64,000 nt of DNA from Photobacterium swingsii (GTDB lineage: Bacteria; Pseudomonadota; Gammaproteobacteria; Enterobacterales; Vibrionaceae), in assembly GCF_024346715.1 (NCBI RefSeq), contig NZ_AP024852.1:1860001-1924000 (forward strand), in the 5' to 3' direction. The notes under the pieces were generated by a model, which searched no databases, had not been told where the DNA came from, and saw only the letters and a list, made by a program, of their open reading frames with translations. Position numbers and translations under genes: made by a program. Each line of letters opens with the position of its first letter. Within the stretch, counting starts at the first letter, position 1. Positions 8,508-18,300 of the stretch are shown one piece after another.

Positions 8508-8816
8508 ATGAACAATATCCTAGAGTTGGTTCGTCAAGCACGTCGTAAGAATAAACTAAAACGTGAAATCTTAGATAACGACCGCAAGATCCGCGACAAC
8601 CGTAAGCGTGTAGAGCTGTTAGAAAACCTAATGGAATACATCCGCCCAGGAATGAGCCACGATGAGATTGTGGAAATCGTTGAAAACATGAAAGGCGATT
8701 ATGAAGATCGTGTTGATGATCACATCATCGTTAGTGCGGAGTTATCAAAAGAGCGTCGCGAAGTAAGCAAAGCCGTAAAAGAGCTTAAGCGTGTAGAGAT
8801 TGCTGCTAAGCAGTAA
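8508..8816 (+). CDS. tmaR: Pole-localizer protein TmaR (DUF496, YeeX)
   Basis: 102 residues, highly charged and predicted almost wholly helical/coiled coil. It matches E. coli YeeX/TmaR along its length, with conserved blocks RRKNKL, KIRDN.KRV.LL.NL and [11 protein letters not shown]. In E. coli TmaR forms polar clusters and controls the sugar PTS by sequestering Enzyme I. Good ribosome site AAGGACAA. Monocistronic with its own terminator. Confidence 0.94.
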   Translation: MNNILELVRQARRKNKLKREILDNDRKIRDNRKRVELLENLMEYIRPGMSHDEIVEIVENMKGDYEDRVDDHIIVSAELSKERREVSKAVKELKRVEIAAKQ

Positions 8817-8847
8817 TAACAACAGCTCATACATCGAACTAATAAGG

Positions 8848-8872
8848 CCTGATAGAAATATCAGGTTTTTTT
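8848..8872 (+). terminator. Terminator of tmaR
   Basis: Stem CCTGATA/TATCAGG closing a GAAA loop, followed by seven T. Confidence 0.9.
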
Positions 8873-9008
8873 ATGTCTGAATGACAAGAATTTGATAAAC
8901 CTCGCAGTTTTATCTGATAAAATCAGACTTCGATGAATTTATGTGCGGTATTAATGACTGAAAGCACTATGGTGTTATTAATACAACTGTTTACCTGAGG
9001 AATCTTAC

Positions 9009-10358
9009 TTGAAGCATTGGCTTGGCTTAACACTGTCGTTATCTACGGTGTTACCTATGGCATCTTTTGCCGATACAAATGAACAACTATCCGAAACAGC
9101 CAGTGTTGAGGAATTACGTGAGCATCGCGAGGAAGAAAAGAATTGGGGATTGGCTGCTGTCGTTCGTCAGGCAAGTATTCCTTATTCAGAAGGCGCAGGT
9201 GTCGATGACTCATCAGTGATGACTTTTGTGCCTATGATGTTCTATCGCGGCGAAAAGTTTTACATTAATGGTACTGAAACTGGCTATCAACTTTACAAGA
9301 AAGATGAATTTTCGGCGAATGCGGTCTTGCGAATGCACTTCATCGATATACCGGCGATTTATCAAAACTCGATTGGTGGTGATACCGGTATGGGCGGTAT
9401 ACAGTTAAGGTATCAATGGGACGATAATGTATATGGCTTTGCAGAAGTTGTGACGGATCCTGATGCGCACTTTCAAGCAAATTTAGAAGTTGGTGCCAAG
9501 TATGAAGTTGGAGATTGGTATTTTCATCCATCGGCAACTTTGATTAATAAAACATCAGACTACAATACGCACTACTACGGCTTCAATAAGGAAAGCATTG
9601 GTGGTGGCTCAGATATCAAATTTGGTGGTAAGGTGCGTTACCACGTAACATCAAACCTTTACTTGTTAGGTGGGGCGTATGTGACGCGTTTTGATAAAAA
9701 CGTACGACACTCTGACACAGTCAATGATAACTGGCATGCAGAATATTACGCAGGCTTTGGCTTCTTCAATGACTCGTCTAAAGGTGAGAAATCGTCAATC
9801 TCGACTAAGCCTTATTTACGGGTAGCACATGGCTGGGCGACTCCTTCTAATATGGGGGACATCTTAGCGGGAGAGACCGAAAAAGATGAATTCAATAACC
9901 AATTAACTTCAGTGTTTTATGGGCACCCGTTAACGGATAACTTGTTTGGTATTCCGTTAGATATTTATTTAACACCGGGCTTTGTGACGCACTGGCAGTC
10001 TGAAGTACAAGATTTCTCAGCTGAACTCGTCATGGCGATTAAAGCGTATTACACCGTTAACTGGCCAGTGAAGTGGCGTTTAGGTGTTGCGGAAGGTCTG
10101 TCGTATGTTACTGACGTCACATACATTGAGCGTACCGAGCTGGCAGATAAAGGCTATGAAACAAGTAAGCTATTGAACTATATAGATCTGTCGTTAGATG
10201 TGAATATAGGTGATTTAATCAATAACCGCTCGTTAGATAATGTGTGGTTGGGTTATAGCATGCATCACCGTTCTGCGATTTTTGAGCAAGCATCGCAATT
10301 TGGTCGGATCAAAGGCGGCAGTAACTATAATACCGTTTATCTTCAGTTTGACTTCTAA
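9009..10358 (+). CDS. MipA/OmpV family outer-membrane protein
   Basis: 449 residues with a signal peptide (MKHWLGLTLSLSTVLPMASFA), then a barrel-type sequence of alternating residues and the OmpV-like N-terminal pattern of a surface strand followed by FVPMMFYRGEKFYING and GYQLYK. It ends YLQFDF, the terminal-Phe signature of outer-membrane barrels. Family members (OmpV, MltA-interacting MipA) sit in the outer membrane, and some scaffold murein synthesis. The start codon is TTG, supported by GAGG 8-12 bp upstream and by the signal peptide beginning exactly there. It is longer than most MipA proteins (about 250), so the family call is moderate. Confidence 0.75.
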   Translation: MKHWLGLTLSLSTVLPMASFADTNEQLSETASVEELREHREEEKNWGLAAVVRQASIPYSEGAGVDDSSVMTFVPMMFYRGEKFYINGTETGYQLYKKDEFSANAVLRMHFIDIPAIYQNSIGGDTGMGGIQLRYQWDDNVYGFAEVVTDPDAHFQANLEVGAKYEVGDWYFHPSATLINKTSDYNTHYYGFNKESIGGGSDIKFGGKVRYHVTSNLYLLGGAYVTRFDKNVRHSDTVNDNWHAEYYAGFGFFNDSSKGEKSSISTKPYLRVAHGWATPSNMGDILAGETEKDEFNNQLTSVFYGHPLTDNLFGIPLDIYLTPGFVTHWQSEVQDFSAELVMAIKAYYTVNWPVKWRLGVAEGLSYVTDVTYIERTELADKGYETSKLLNYIDLSLDVNIGDLINNRSLDNVWLGYSMHHRSAIFEQASQFGRIKGGSNYNTVYLQFDF

Positions 10359-10461
10359 TTTATGAGCAAAGGGGCGGTGCTTTTTTGGCACTGCTTTTTC
10401 CTGCGCAATCACTTGACCATTTACTTACCCATATTGGTATCAGTCTGAAAGTACAGATAAC

Positions 10462-10497
10462 AAAAAGCCGAGCATCAATAAAATGCTCGGCTTTTTT
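10462..10497. terminator. Bidirectional terminator between the MipA-like gene and pncB
   Basis: Perfect arms AAAAAGCCGAGCAT and ATGCTCGGCTTTTTT serve the two convergent genes. Confidence 0.9.
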
Positions 10498-10518
10498 GTA
10501 TCTTAGAGGTTTGAATTG

Positions 10519-11712
10519 CTATTGAGCGATATCAAAAGCTTGTCGTAGTTGAGATAAATAACCTTCGTCGCGACACATGCTTTTCCCTGGCTCATCAGAA
10601 ATTTTAGCAACAGGGCGACCTTCACACTGCGTTAGCTTAAGCACGATATTTAGCGTATCGACATTAGGAAGATCACAGCTTAGCTGGGTTCCAATACCAA
10701 AACTGACATTGATTCGACCGTAAAAATGCTTATAAATCGCTAATGCTTTATCAAGTGTTAAGCTATCAGAGAAAACCAGCGATTTTGTCGTTGGGTCTAT
10801 ACCTAATGACTCATAGTGTGCGATGGCTTTTTCACCCCAAGTGACAGGGTCACCACTGTCGTGACGTAATCCTACAAAGCGATTAGACAGGCGAAGATCA
10901 AAGTCACGTAAGAATGCATCCATATTGATACAGTCTGTCAGGGCGATTCCTAGGCTGTCTGGGTACTCTTGTAACCAACGGTTAAGTGCAAGTTGCTGTG
11001 AGTCGGCCAGTTCGCCAGTAAGCTGCTGGTGGGCTTGGAACCACTCATGTGCTTGTGTACCCACTGGGGTTAAACCACGTGTGCGCGCGAGATGGTAATT
11101 CGAGGTTCCTTTAAAGTAAGGGAAACTCTCAGCAAGGTAATCCACCACATGATGCTGCACCGCCTTAGAGAAGCGGCGGCGGGTACCAAAATCGACTAAT
11201 GCAAACTCTGAAAGGTCAGTGCCTTCAGCGTTGTGATAAAAGCGGTCAATTTTTGTCTTTAACTGTTCAATGGCATCTTCAGCACTGGCATTTGGATAAA
11301 GTGCCGCACAGCGAACTTCACAGATGATCGCAAGCAGAGGGACTTCCCAGAAAATAACATCTAACCATTTACCGGTGATCTTAATGCTTAGCTGATCACC
11401 AGATGGGTCAAGTTCAACTTGTTGGCTGCTAAGGGTGAAGCTTTTTAGGAACTCAAGGTAATCAGACTTAAAGAAACCAATGGTCGCCAAATAGTCGAGT
11501 TCTTCTTGTGTAAAAGACAGCGAATCAAACTGGTTGATTTGCGCTTGAATAGCATCGCAATAAGGGCGTAGATCCTCTTTGCTGCGGCAATGGAATTCAG
11601 CAACGACCTCTGTTTCAGGGTATTGATGGAAGATTGCTTGGTGCATGTGCAGTTTATATGCATCTGTATCCAGCAGTGAGTCGATAACTCTATGTGTTCC
11701 AGTATGATTCAT
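10519..11712 (-). CDS. pncB: Nicotinate phosphoribosyltransferase
   Basis: Joins nicotinate to PRPP with ATP hydrolysis to give nicotinate mononucleotide, the entry point of NAD salvage. At 397 residues it is close to E. coli PncB (400). Landmarks are [14 protein letters not shown] at the N-terminus, FGTRRRFS near residue 176, GTSNYHLAR, and GTQAHEW containing the phosphorylated histidine (His222). The DSGDP and FGIGT motifs near the C-terminus bind phosphoribose. It is divergent from pepN across 337 bp, the same arrangement as in E. coli. Confidence 0.97.
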   Translation of the reverse strand: MNHTGTHRVIDSLLDTDAYKLHMHQAIFHQYPETEVVAEFHCRSKEDLRPYCDAIQAQINQFDSLSFTQEELDYLATIGFFKSDYLEFLKSFTLSSQQVELDPSGDQLSIKITGKWLDVIFWEVPLLAIICEVRCAALYPNASAEDAIEQLKTKIDRFYHNAEGTDLSEFALVDFGTRRRFSKAVQHHVVDYLAESFPYFKGTSNYHLARTRGLTPVGTQAHEWFQAHQQLTGELADSQQLALNRWLQEYPDSLGIALTDCINMDAFLRDFDLRLSNRFVGLRHDSGDPVTWGEKAIAHYESLGIDPTTKSLVFSDSLTLDKALAIYKHFYGRINVSFGIGTQLSCDLPNVDTLNIVLKLTQCEGRPVAKISDEPGKSMCRDEGYLSQLRQAFDIAQ

Positions 11713-12049
11713 ATTAAAAGCTGTGTTTGTACGCCATTAGATAATTTATATGATTTTGCACGCATTCTTGGCTAAATGCGACAAAATTAGGGGGCGTACG
11801 ATACGCCTAAATCCATCAAACAACAAGGAAGACCGCTTTCAGCTGATTAAATGTTCGACTATTGGCAGGTGATACACAGAAATATTCAATTTCATTACGT
11901 ATAGTTGTAAACAATTCTTGTTTTTATGGTTGAGAGCGATATAAATACCTGTGTTAAAACGACTCTAGCAACATAAAACAACTTCTCGTTATCTTATTGG
12001 CGCATGTTAAGTGCCCTGATAAGTGTTTGCGTAATAAAAGGAAGACATA
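11713..12049. promoter_or_regulatory. Divergent pncB-pepN promoter region
   Basis: 337 bp without a gene. It holds AAGGAAG for pepN and must contain both promoters. A single TTGTAAACAA element is present, but the full NadR box TGTTTA-N6-TAAACA seen at E. coli pncB is not. Confidence 0.45.
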
Positions 12050-14659
12050 ATGGCGGATCAACCCCAAGCTAAGTACCGCGCTGACTATCAAGCGCCTGAA
12101 TATACCATCACAGATATCGCCCTAGACTTTGACTTACACGATACGGCAGCACGTATTATTGCAGTAAGCCAAGTAAAACGTCTAGCAGAGCAGGATGCCG
12201 CGCTAAAGTTGGATGGTGATGCACTGAAGCTCGTTCGCATTGAAGTAAATGGTGAAGCCTGGACTAAGTATGAAGAGACACCTGCTGGCTTAACACTAAC
12301 TGGCTTACCAACTGCGTTTGAGCTAACCATAGAAACAGAAGTGAACCCAGAAGCGAATACGCTACTAGAAGGCTTATATAAGTCGGGTGGTGGTTTCTGT
12401 ACACAGTGTGAAGCTGAAGGTTTCCGTCGCATTACTTATTATCTAGATCGCCCAGATGTGCTTGCGCGTTTCACGACAAAAGTGACTGCAGATAAAGCCA
12501 ATTTCCCATTTTTATTGAGCAACGGTAACCGCATTGCTCAAGGTGATTTAGACAATGGTCGCCATTGGGTGCAGTGGGAAGACCCGTTCCCTAAACCAAG
12601 TTACTTATTCGCACTTGTAGCGGGTGACTTTGATGTGCTTCGTGATAAGTACACCACCATGAGTGGCCGTGACGTCGAGCTCGAAATTTTTGTCGACAAA
12701 GGTAATTTAGATCGTGCTGATTACGCGATGACTTCGCTAATCAATTCCATGAAGTGGGACGAAGAGCGTTTTGGCCTTGAGTACGATTTAGACATTTACA
12801 TGATTGTGGCGGTTGATTTCTTCAACATGGGCGCGATGGAAAACAAAGGTCTAAATGTCTTTAACTCGAAATTTGTATTAGCAAATCCACAAACTGCAAC
12901 GGACGTAGATTACCAAGGTATTGAAGCTGTTATCGGCCATGAATACTTCCATAACTGGACAGGTAACCGCGTCACTTGTCGTGACTGGTTCCAGTTGAGC
13001 TTGAAAGAAGGCTTAACGGTATTCCGTGATCAAGAGTTTTCATCTGATCTAGGGTCTCGTGCTGTAAACCGCATTAACAATGTACGCATTGTTCGTGGTC
13101 CACAGTTTGCTGAAGATCGCGGCCCAATGTCACACCCAATTCGTCCTGAGCAAGTGATTGAGATGAATAACTTCTACACCTTGACTGTTTATGAAAAGGG
13201 TAGCGAAGTAATCCGCATGATGCACACCTTACTGGGTGAAGAGAAGTTCCAAGCAGGCATTAAGCTTTACTTTGAACGTCATGACGGTACTGCTGCGACA
13301 TGTGATGATTTCGTTCAAGCGATGGAAGATGCATCAGGTGTTGATTTAGTGGCATTCCGTCGTTGGTATAGTCAAGCCGGTACGCCTGTTGTGAATGTAG
13401 CGACTGATTATGATGCAGAAAGCAAGAGTTACCGCGTAACGGTTAAACAGGCAACGGCACCAACACCAGGCCAAGAAGAGAAGGTCGCGCTGCACATTCC
13501 GCTTGATATCGAACTATACGATAGCAAGGGCAATGTTATAGAGTTACAGTGTAACGGTGAGGCGGTTCATCACGTCCTTGATGTGAAGCAGGAAGAACAA
13601 GTATTTGAGTTCGATAACGTACCAGAGCAGCCTGTTATTTCTCTGTTGCGCGAGTTCTCTGCACCTGTTGTGCTGGAATATGATTACAGCGATGACGAAC
13701 TTGTGTTCTTGATGGTCCATGCGCGTAACGAGTTTGCACGTTGGGACGCAGGGCAAATGCTATTGGCGAAGTATATCCGTGACAATGTCACAAATGTGCA
13801 AAATGGCAAAGCGGTTGAATTCCCTGCAAGTGTGGTTGATGCGTTCCGTGGTGCATTACTGGCAGATGATCTTGATCCTGCCTTTATTGCAGAAATGCTG
13901 ACGCTACCAAGTGAGAATGAAGTTGCGGGTTGGTACAAGTGTGTGGATGTTGATGCCATTAATAAAGTGGTTGGTGAAATCAAAGCAATCCTAGCAACAG
14001 AGATGGAAGACGAGCTGACAGCTATTTACCATTCTCTCGCGCAGCCAAGTTACACCATTGAACACCAAGCGATGGCGAAACGTGCTTTACGTAACCGTTG
14101 TTTGTCTTACCTTGCATGTACCGAGAAGGGCAACGAGCTTGTTACTGCACAGTACCAAGTATCAGACAACATGACAGATACGATGGCAGCGATGGCGGCT
14201 GCGAATAATGCTGAGCTTGCATGTCGTGCTGAGCAGATGAAAGATTTCAGTGACAAGTGGACTCATGATGGTCTGGTTATGGATAAATGGTTTGCACTAC
14301 AGGGTAGTAACCCTGCGGATAATGCACTCGCTAATGTTCGTGAAACCATGAACCACCCAGCGTTTGATTTGAAAAATCCGAACCGTACTCGTAACTTGGT
14401 GGCCAATTTCTGTGGCAATAACCCAGTACGTTTTCATGCGAAAGATGGCTCTGGTTATGTATTCTTGACGGAGATCCTTACTGCACTGAATACATCGAAC
14501 CCACAAGTTGCATCACGCTTGATCGAACCATTCCTGAAATACCGTCAGTACGATGAAGCACGCCAAGTGTTAATGCGTGCTGAGCTTGAGAAACTTGCAG
14601 CGCTAGAGAATTTAGCAAAAGACTTATTTGAAAAAGTTGAGAAGGCACTGGCACTTTAG
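12050..14659 (+). CDS. pepN: Aminopeptidase N
   Basis: A zinc M1 aminopeptidase that trims N-terminal residues from peptides in the cytoplasm. At 869 residues it matches E. coli PepN (870). The exopeptidase motif GAMEN is at 261-265, and zinc site HEYFH at 297-301 with the third ligand Glu in LKEG about 20 residues later, all at E. coli positions. The C-terminal helical domain is complete. Strong ribosome site AAGGAAG. One exact matS sequence (13779-13791) lies inside the coding region. Followed by a terminator. Confidence 0.98.
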   Translation: MADQPQAKYRADYQAPEYTITDIALDFDLHDTAARIIAVSQVKRLAEQDAALKLDGDALKLVRIEVNGEAWTKYEETPAGLTLTGLPTAFELTIETEVNPEANTLLEGLYKSGGGFCTQCEAEGFRRITYYLDRPDVLARFTTKVTADKANFPFLLSNGNRIAQGDLDNGRHWVQWEDPFPKPSYLFALVAGDFDVLRDKYTTMSGRDVELEIFVDKGNLDRADYAMTSLINSMKWDEERFGLEYDLDIYMIVAVDFFNMGAMENKGLNVFNSKFVLANPQTATDVDYQGIEAVIGHEYFHNWTGNRVTCRDWFQLSLKEGLTVFRDQEFSSDLGSRAVNRINNVRIVRGPQFAEDRGPMSHPIRPEQVIEMNNFYTLTVYEKGSEVIRMMHTLLGEEKFQAGIKLYFERHDGTAATCDDFVQAMEDASGVDLVAFRRWYSQAGTPVVNVATDYDAESKSYRVTVKQATAPTPGQEEKVALHIPLDIELYDSKGNVIELQCNGEAVHHVLDVKQEEQVFEFDNVPEQPVISLLREFSAPVVLEYDYSDDELVFLMVHARNEFARWDAGQMLLAKYIRDNVTNVQNGKAVEFPASVVDAFRGALLADDLDPAFIAEMLTLPSENEVAGWYKCVDVDAINKVVGEIKAILATEMEDELTAIYHSLAQPSYTIEHQAMAKRALRNRCLSYLACTEKGNELVTAQYQVSDNMTDTMAAMAAANNAELACRAEQMKDFSDKWTHDGLVMDKWFALQGSNPADNALANVRETMNHPAFDLKNPNRTRNLVANFCGNNPVRFHAKDGSGYVFLTEILTALNTSNPQVASRLIEPFLKYRQYDEARQVLMRAELEKLAALENLAKDLFEKVEKALAL
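13779..13791. other. matS site 1 (MatP-binding)
   Basis: GTGACAATGTCAC fits the matS consensus GTGACRNYGTCAC exactly. It lies inside pepN. Its identity is supported by matP and three further exact copies in this window. Confidence 0.88.
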
Positions 14660-14704
14660 TCATGATGCCTGCTAAATTGCTGTAGCAGGATGTTGTTATA
14701 TCCA

Positions 14705-14734
14705 GATGCCAACCGTAATGGGTTGGCATTTTTC
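14705..14734 (+). terminator. Terminator of pepN
   Basis: Perfect arms ATGCCAACC/GGTTGGCAT followed by a T-run. Confidence 0.9.
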
Positions 14735-14769
14735 TTATTAATACCCGTAGAGAGCCAAGGTTAAGTGTC

Positions 14770-14991
14770 ATGAACGCATTCACATTTTCAGTCAACATTA
14801 GCTATCAAGCATACTTAAACCATTATTCTGGTGCTGCAAGTAGCGTGGTAGTCGTAACTGATAATGGTATACGTCTTCAATTGCCAGCATCGCGTTTTCG
14901 ACCTTTTTTGAGCCAAATTGGTGTAAAAGGCAGATTTAGGGTTGAGGTAAATGCGCAGAATAAAATCGAGAATATTTATCAAATAAGCTGA
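14770..14991 (+). CDS. DUF2835 family protein
   Basis: 73 residues, matching the short DUF2835 family usually found next to pepN in Vibrionaceae: an N-terminal strand-rich half (FTFSVNISYQAYLNHYSGAA) followed by RLQLPASRFRPFLSQIGVKGRFRV. Basic, with no signal peptide or catalytic motif. Function is unknown; the length and compact fold suggest a small cytoplasmic nucleic-acid- or protein-binding role, which is only a guess. Confidence 0.85.
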   Translation: MNAFTFSVNISYQAYLNHYSGAASSVVVVTDNGIRLQLPASRFRPFLSQIGVKGRFRVEVNAQNKIENIYQIS

Positions 14992-15366
14992 TACTTATGG
15001 GGTAGATACGCCATAACTTACTATTAACAACTTTATTTGTAAGGTTATTGTTGAAAGTAGGAAATATTATTTCTGTGCCAACTGGCTGTTATTTATCCTG
15101 AGAAAAATGACCGTTAGCCATTAGAAAAATTGATAGTATAAATAATTGGTTAGACCAATTAACCGTTTGAAGCCTTATTCTGCGTGCATTGGAATGGGAT
15201 CTCGCTTTTATAAACCACCAAATCTTAACCTTAGTCACATATTCGATTTTTTGTCTGATTTTTAGAGTAATTAACGTAACTAAATCGCAACAAAAAGCTC
15301 TACAATAGCTCCACGCATTATGCGTTTATACTAAATTTATAAAAACATAAACGATGGAGCATCACG
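14992..15366 (+). promoter_or_regulatory. Upstream region of the NAD-glutamate dehydrogenase gene
   Basis: 375 bp without a gene. It contains a perfect inverted repeat AATTGGT-TAG-ACCAATT at 15144-15160. The GGAG before the ATG is the ribosome site. No other recognised site. Confidence 0.45.
15144..15160. promoter_or_regulatory. Inverted repeat, possible operator of the NAD-GDH gene
   Basis: Seven-base perfect arms AATTGGT and ACCAATT separated by TAG, about 210 bp before the ATG. The binding protein is unknown. Confidence 0.4.
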
Positions 15367-18300
15367 ATGACCGCACCTGACCCAATCGTGCCGGTATTGC
15401 TTGAAAAAGTGTATGGCTTAATCCAAGACAAAATTGAAACTCCCCAGCAGTCATTAGTCGAAGTTTTTGCTCAGCGGTTATTAGGACAGCTAGCAGATGA
15501 CGATCTATTGCAACGAAATGAATCTGATTTATATGGTGCTGTACTGAGCTTATGGCATCACTTATTGAAAACCGATCCTACAACAACCTCTGTTCGTGTT
15601 TATAACCCAACATTAAGTCGTTACGGCTGGCAATCCACGCATACTGTGGTTGAGATTGTTGTGCCTGACTCACCATTCTTAGTGGATTCAGTACGTATGA
15701 CACTGAACCGCTTAGGCATTACAAGCCACTTAATGTTGAATGGTCCGTATTACTTTAAACGTAATGAAAGCGGCACAATTGTTGAAGCTTGTGGTACAGA
15801 AGGTGATTTCCAAACGCTATTCCACATCGAGGTAGATCGACTGACAGATAAGTCTGAGATGGAAACCTTGAAGCGTGAACTTGAGCAAATGCTGGTTGAT
15901 GTGGATCTGGTCGTAACAGACTGGCAAGCAATGCAAGACAAAATGCAGTCTATTGCTAAAGAACTAGAAACGGCTCCTTTACCAGTCGATGATTCGAGCC
16001 GAGCTGAAGCGTTAGAACTGCTGGATTGGGTCACTCGTCATAACTTCACCTTTATGGGTTACCACAATTACGACTTAAAAGCCGTAGAAGGTGATTATCA
16101 GCTTTGCCCAACAGAAGAAGCAGGGCTTGGTTTACTCAGTAAGCCAAATAAAGCGCGCTGTTTAATGTTATCTGATCTTCCTGAATCTGCGCGTTTCGAA
16201 GCACGTAAACCTGAAATTATGATCCTGACTAAAAGTAACGGTCAGTCGAAGATCCACCGTCCTGCTTATATCGATTACATCGGGATCAAACGTTTTGCTG
16301 AAGATGGTAGTGTGATCGGCGAGCACCGTTTTGTCGGTTTGTATGCGTCTACTGCTTATCATCAAACAGCAACGAATATTCCACTTATTCGAAATAAAAT
16401 GGCGCGTATTCTTGAATCTTCAGGCTACACAGAAGGTTCACATTCATGGAAGGCGCTGAATAACTTACTTGAAACTTACCCGCGGGATGAACTCTTCCAA
16501 GCGACTGAAAAAGAAATGCTGGATGTAGGTTGCGGTGTGGTTCAAATGCAAGATCGTGACTTATTGCGTTTGTTTGTTCGCCGTGACCCATTTGGACGTT
16601 TCTTCTCTTGCATGGTGTATGTCACTAAAGAGCGTTACAACACGGAACTACGCAGTAAGACACAGGCGATCTTGAAAGAGTATTTCGGATCGGAGCAGAA
16701 CGTCGAGTTCACCACCTTCTTCTCTGAAAGCCCACTAGCGAGGACACATTATATCGTGAGGGTAGAAAACAATAACTTCAATATTGATGTTAAAGCGATT
16801 GAGCATAACTTGGTTGAAGCAGCGGCATCATGGGAAGATCGTATTAGCGATGCATTAGTGGCAAACTTTGGTGAAAGCCGTGGAACATCACTTGCGAAGA
16901 ATTATTCCCGTGCATTCCAACGTTCATATAAAGAAGAAATGCTACCAGGTTCTGCGGTGGCAGATATTGAGCAACTAGAAAGCCTAAGCGAAGAAAACAA
17001 GTTGGGTATGTTGTTCTATCGTCCACAAGAAGAAGCCGCAGACTCACGCTTTGTGAAGCTAAAACTGTTCCATCGTGACGAACCTATCCATCTTTCTGAT
17101 GTGATGCCGATGCTTGAAAACCTTGGTTTACGTGTGATCGGTGAATCACCTTATCAAGTGACCACCAGCAAAGGCACTGTTTTCTGGATCCTTGATTTTG
17201 CGATGTTACATAATGCGTGTACCGGGATTGATCTTCGAGAAGCTCGCGATCGTTTCCAAGAAGCATTCTCTGCGATTTGGCACGGCACACTAGAAAGCGA
17301 TGGCTTTAACCGTTTAGTACTATGCGCGGGTTTAACAGGCCGTGAAATTACTATTTTACGTAGTTACGCACGTTATATGCGCCAAGTTGGCTTCCCATTT
17401 AGCCAGCACTACATCGAAGAAACACTGTCGAGCCATAACGATCTTGCTCGTGATCTTGTCGCTCTGTTTGAGTTGCGCTTTGATCCGAAAAAGAAACATT
17501 CAGAGAAAGCAGAACAGACGCTTATAGGGAAACTGAACGGTAAACTGGATCATGTAGAAAGCCTAGATGACGACCGTATTATTCGCCGTTACATGGAGAT
17601 GATCCTTGCAACGCAGCGTACTAACTACTATCAGCTTGATGAAAATGGTAAGAATAAACCTTGGTTGTCGCTGAAACTACGTCCTTCAGACATTCCAGAA
17701 ATTCCTCAGCCTGTGCCATTTTTTGAGATCTTTGTATATGCACCTGATATTGAAGGTGTGCACCTACGCGGTGGTAAAGTCGCACGTGGTGGCTTACGTT
17801 GGTCGGATCGCCAGGAAGATTTCCGTACCGAGATCCTTGGTTTGGTAAAAGCTCAGCAAGTGAAGAACACCGTGATTGTACCTGTGGGTGCGAAAGGTGG
17901 CTTTATTTGTAAGCGTCAGCCACAAATGACAACGCGTGAAGAGATTTGGGCAGAAGGCCAGCGTTGTTACAAGCGCTTTATCCGCGCTTTGCTTGATGTA
18001 ACAGATAACATTATTGATGGCGATTTGATCCCACCAGCGAATGTTGTTCGTCATGATGAAGATGATCCGTATTTGGTTGTTGCAGCAGATAAAGGGACAG
18101 CAACATTCTCTGATTTAGCTAACTCAGTATCTGAAGACTACAACTTCTGGCTAGGTGATGCATTTGCATCAGGTGGCTCGAATGGTTACGACCATAAGAA
18201 GATGGGGATTACTGCAAAAGGGGCGTGGGAATCGGTTAAACGTCACTTCCGCGAGCTAGGAACAGACTGCCAAACAACAGATTTTACCTGTGCGGGTGTC

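Noticed and set aside
9637..9649. GTTACCACGTAAC palindrome, also at 38848
   Set aside because: Two or more mismatches to matS; the first copy encodes conserved beta-strand residues, so chance is enough.
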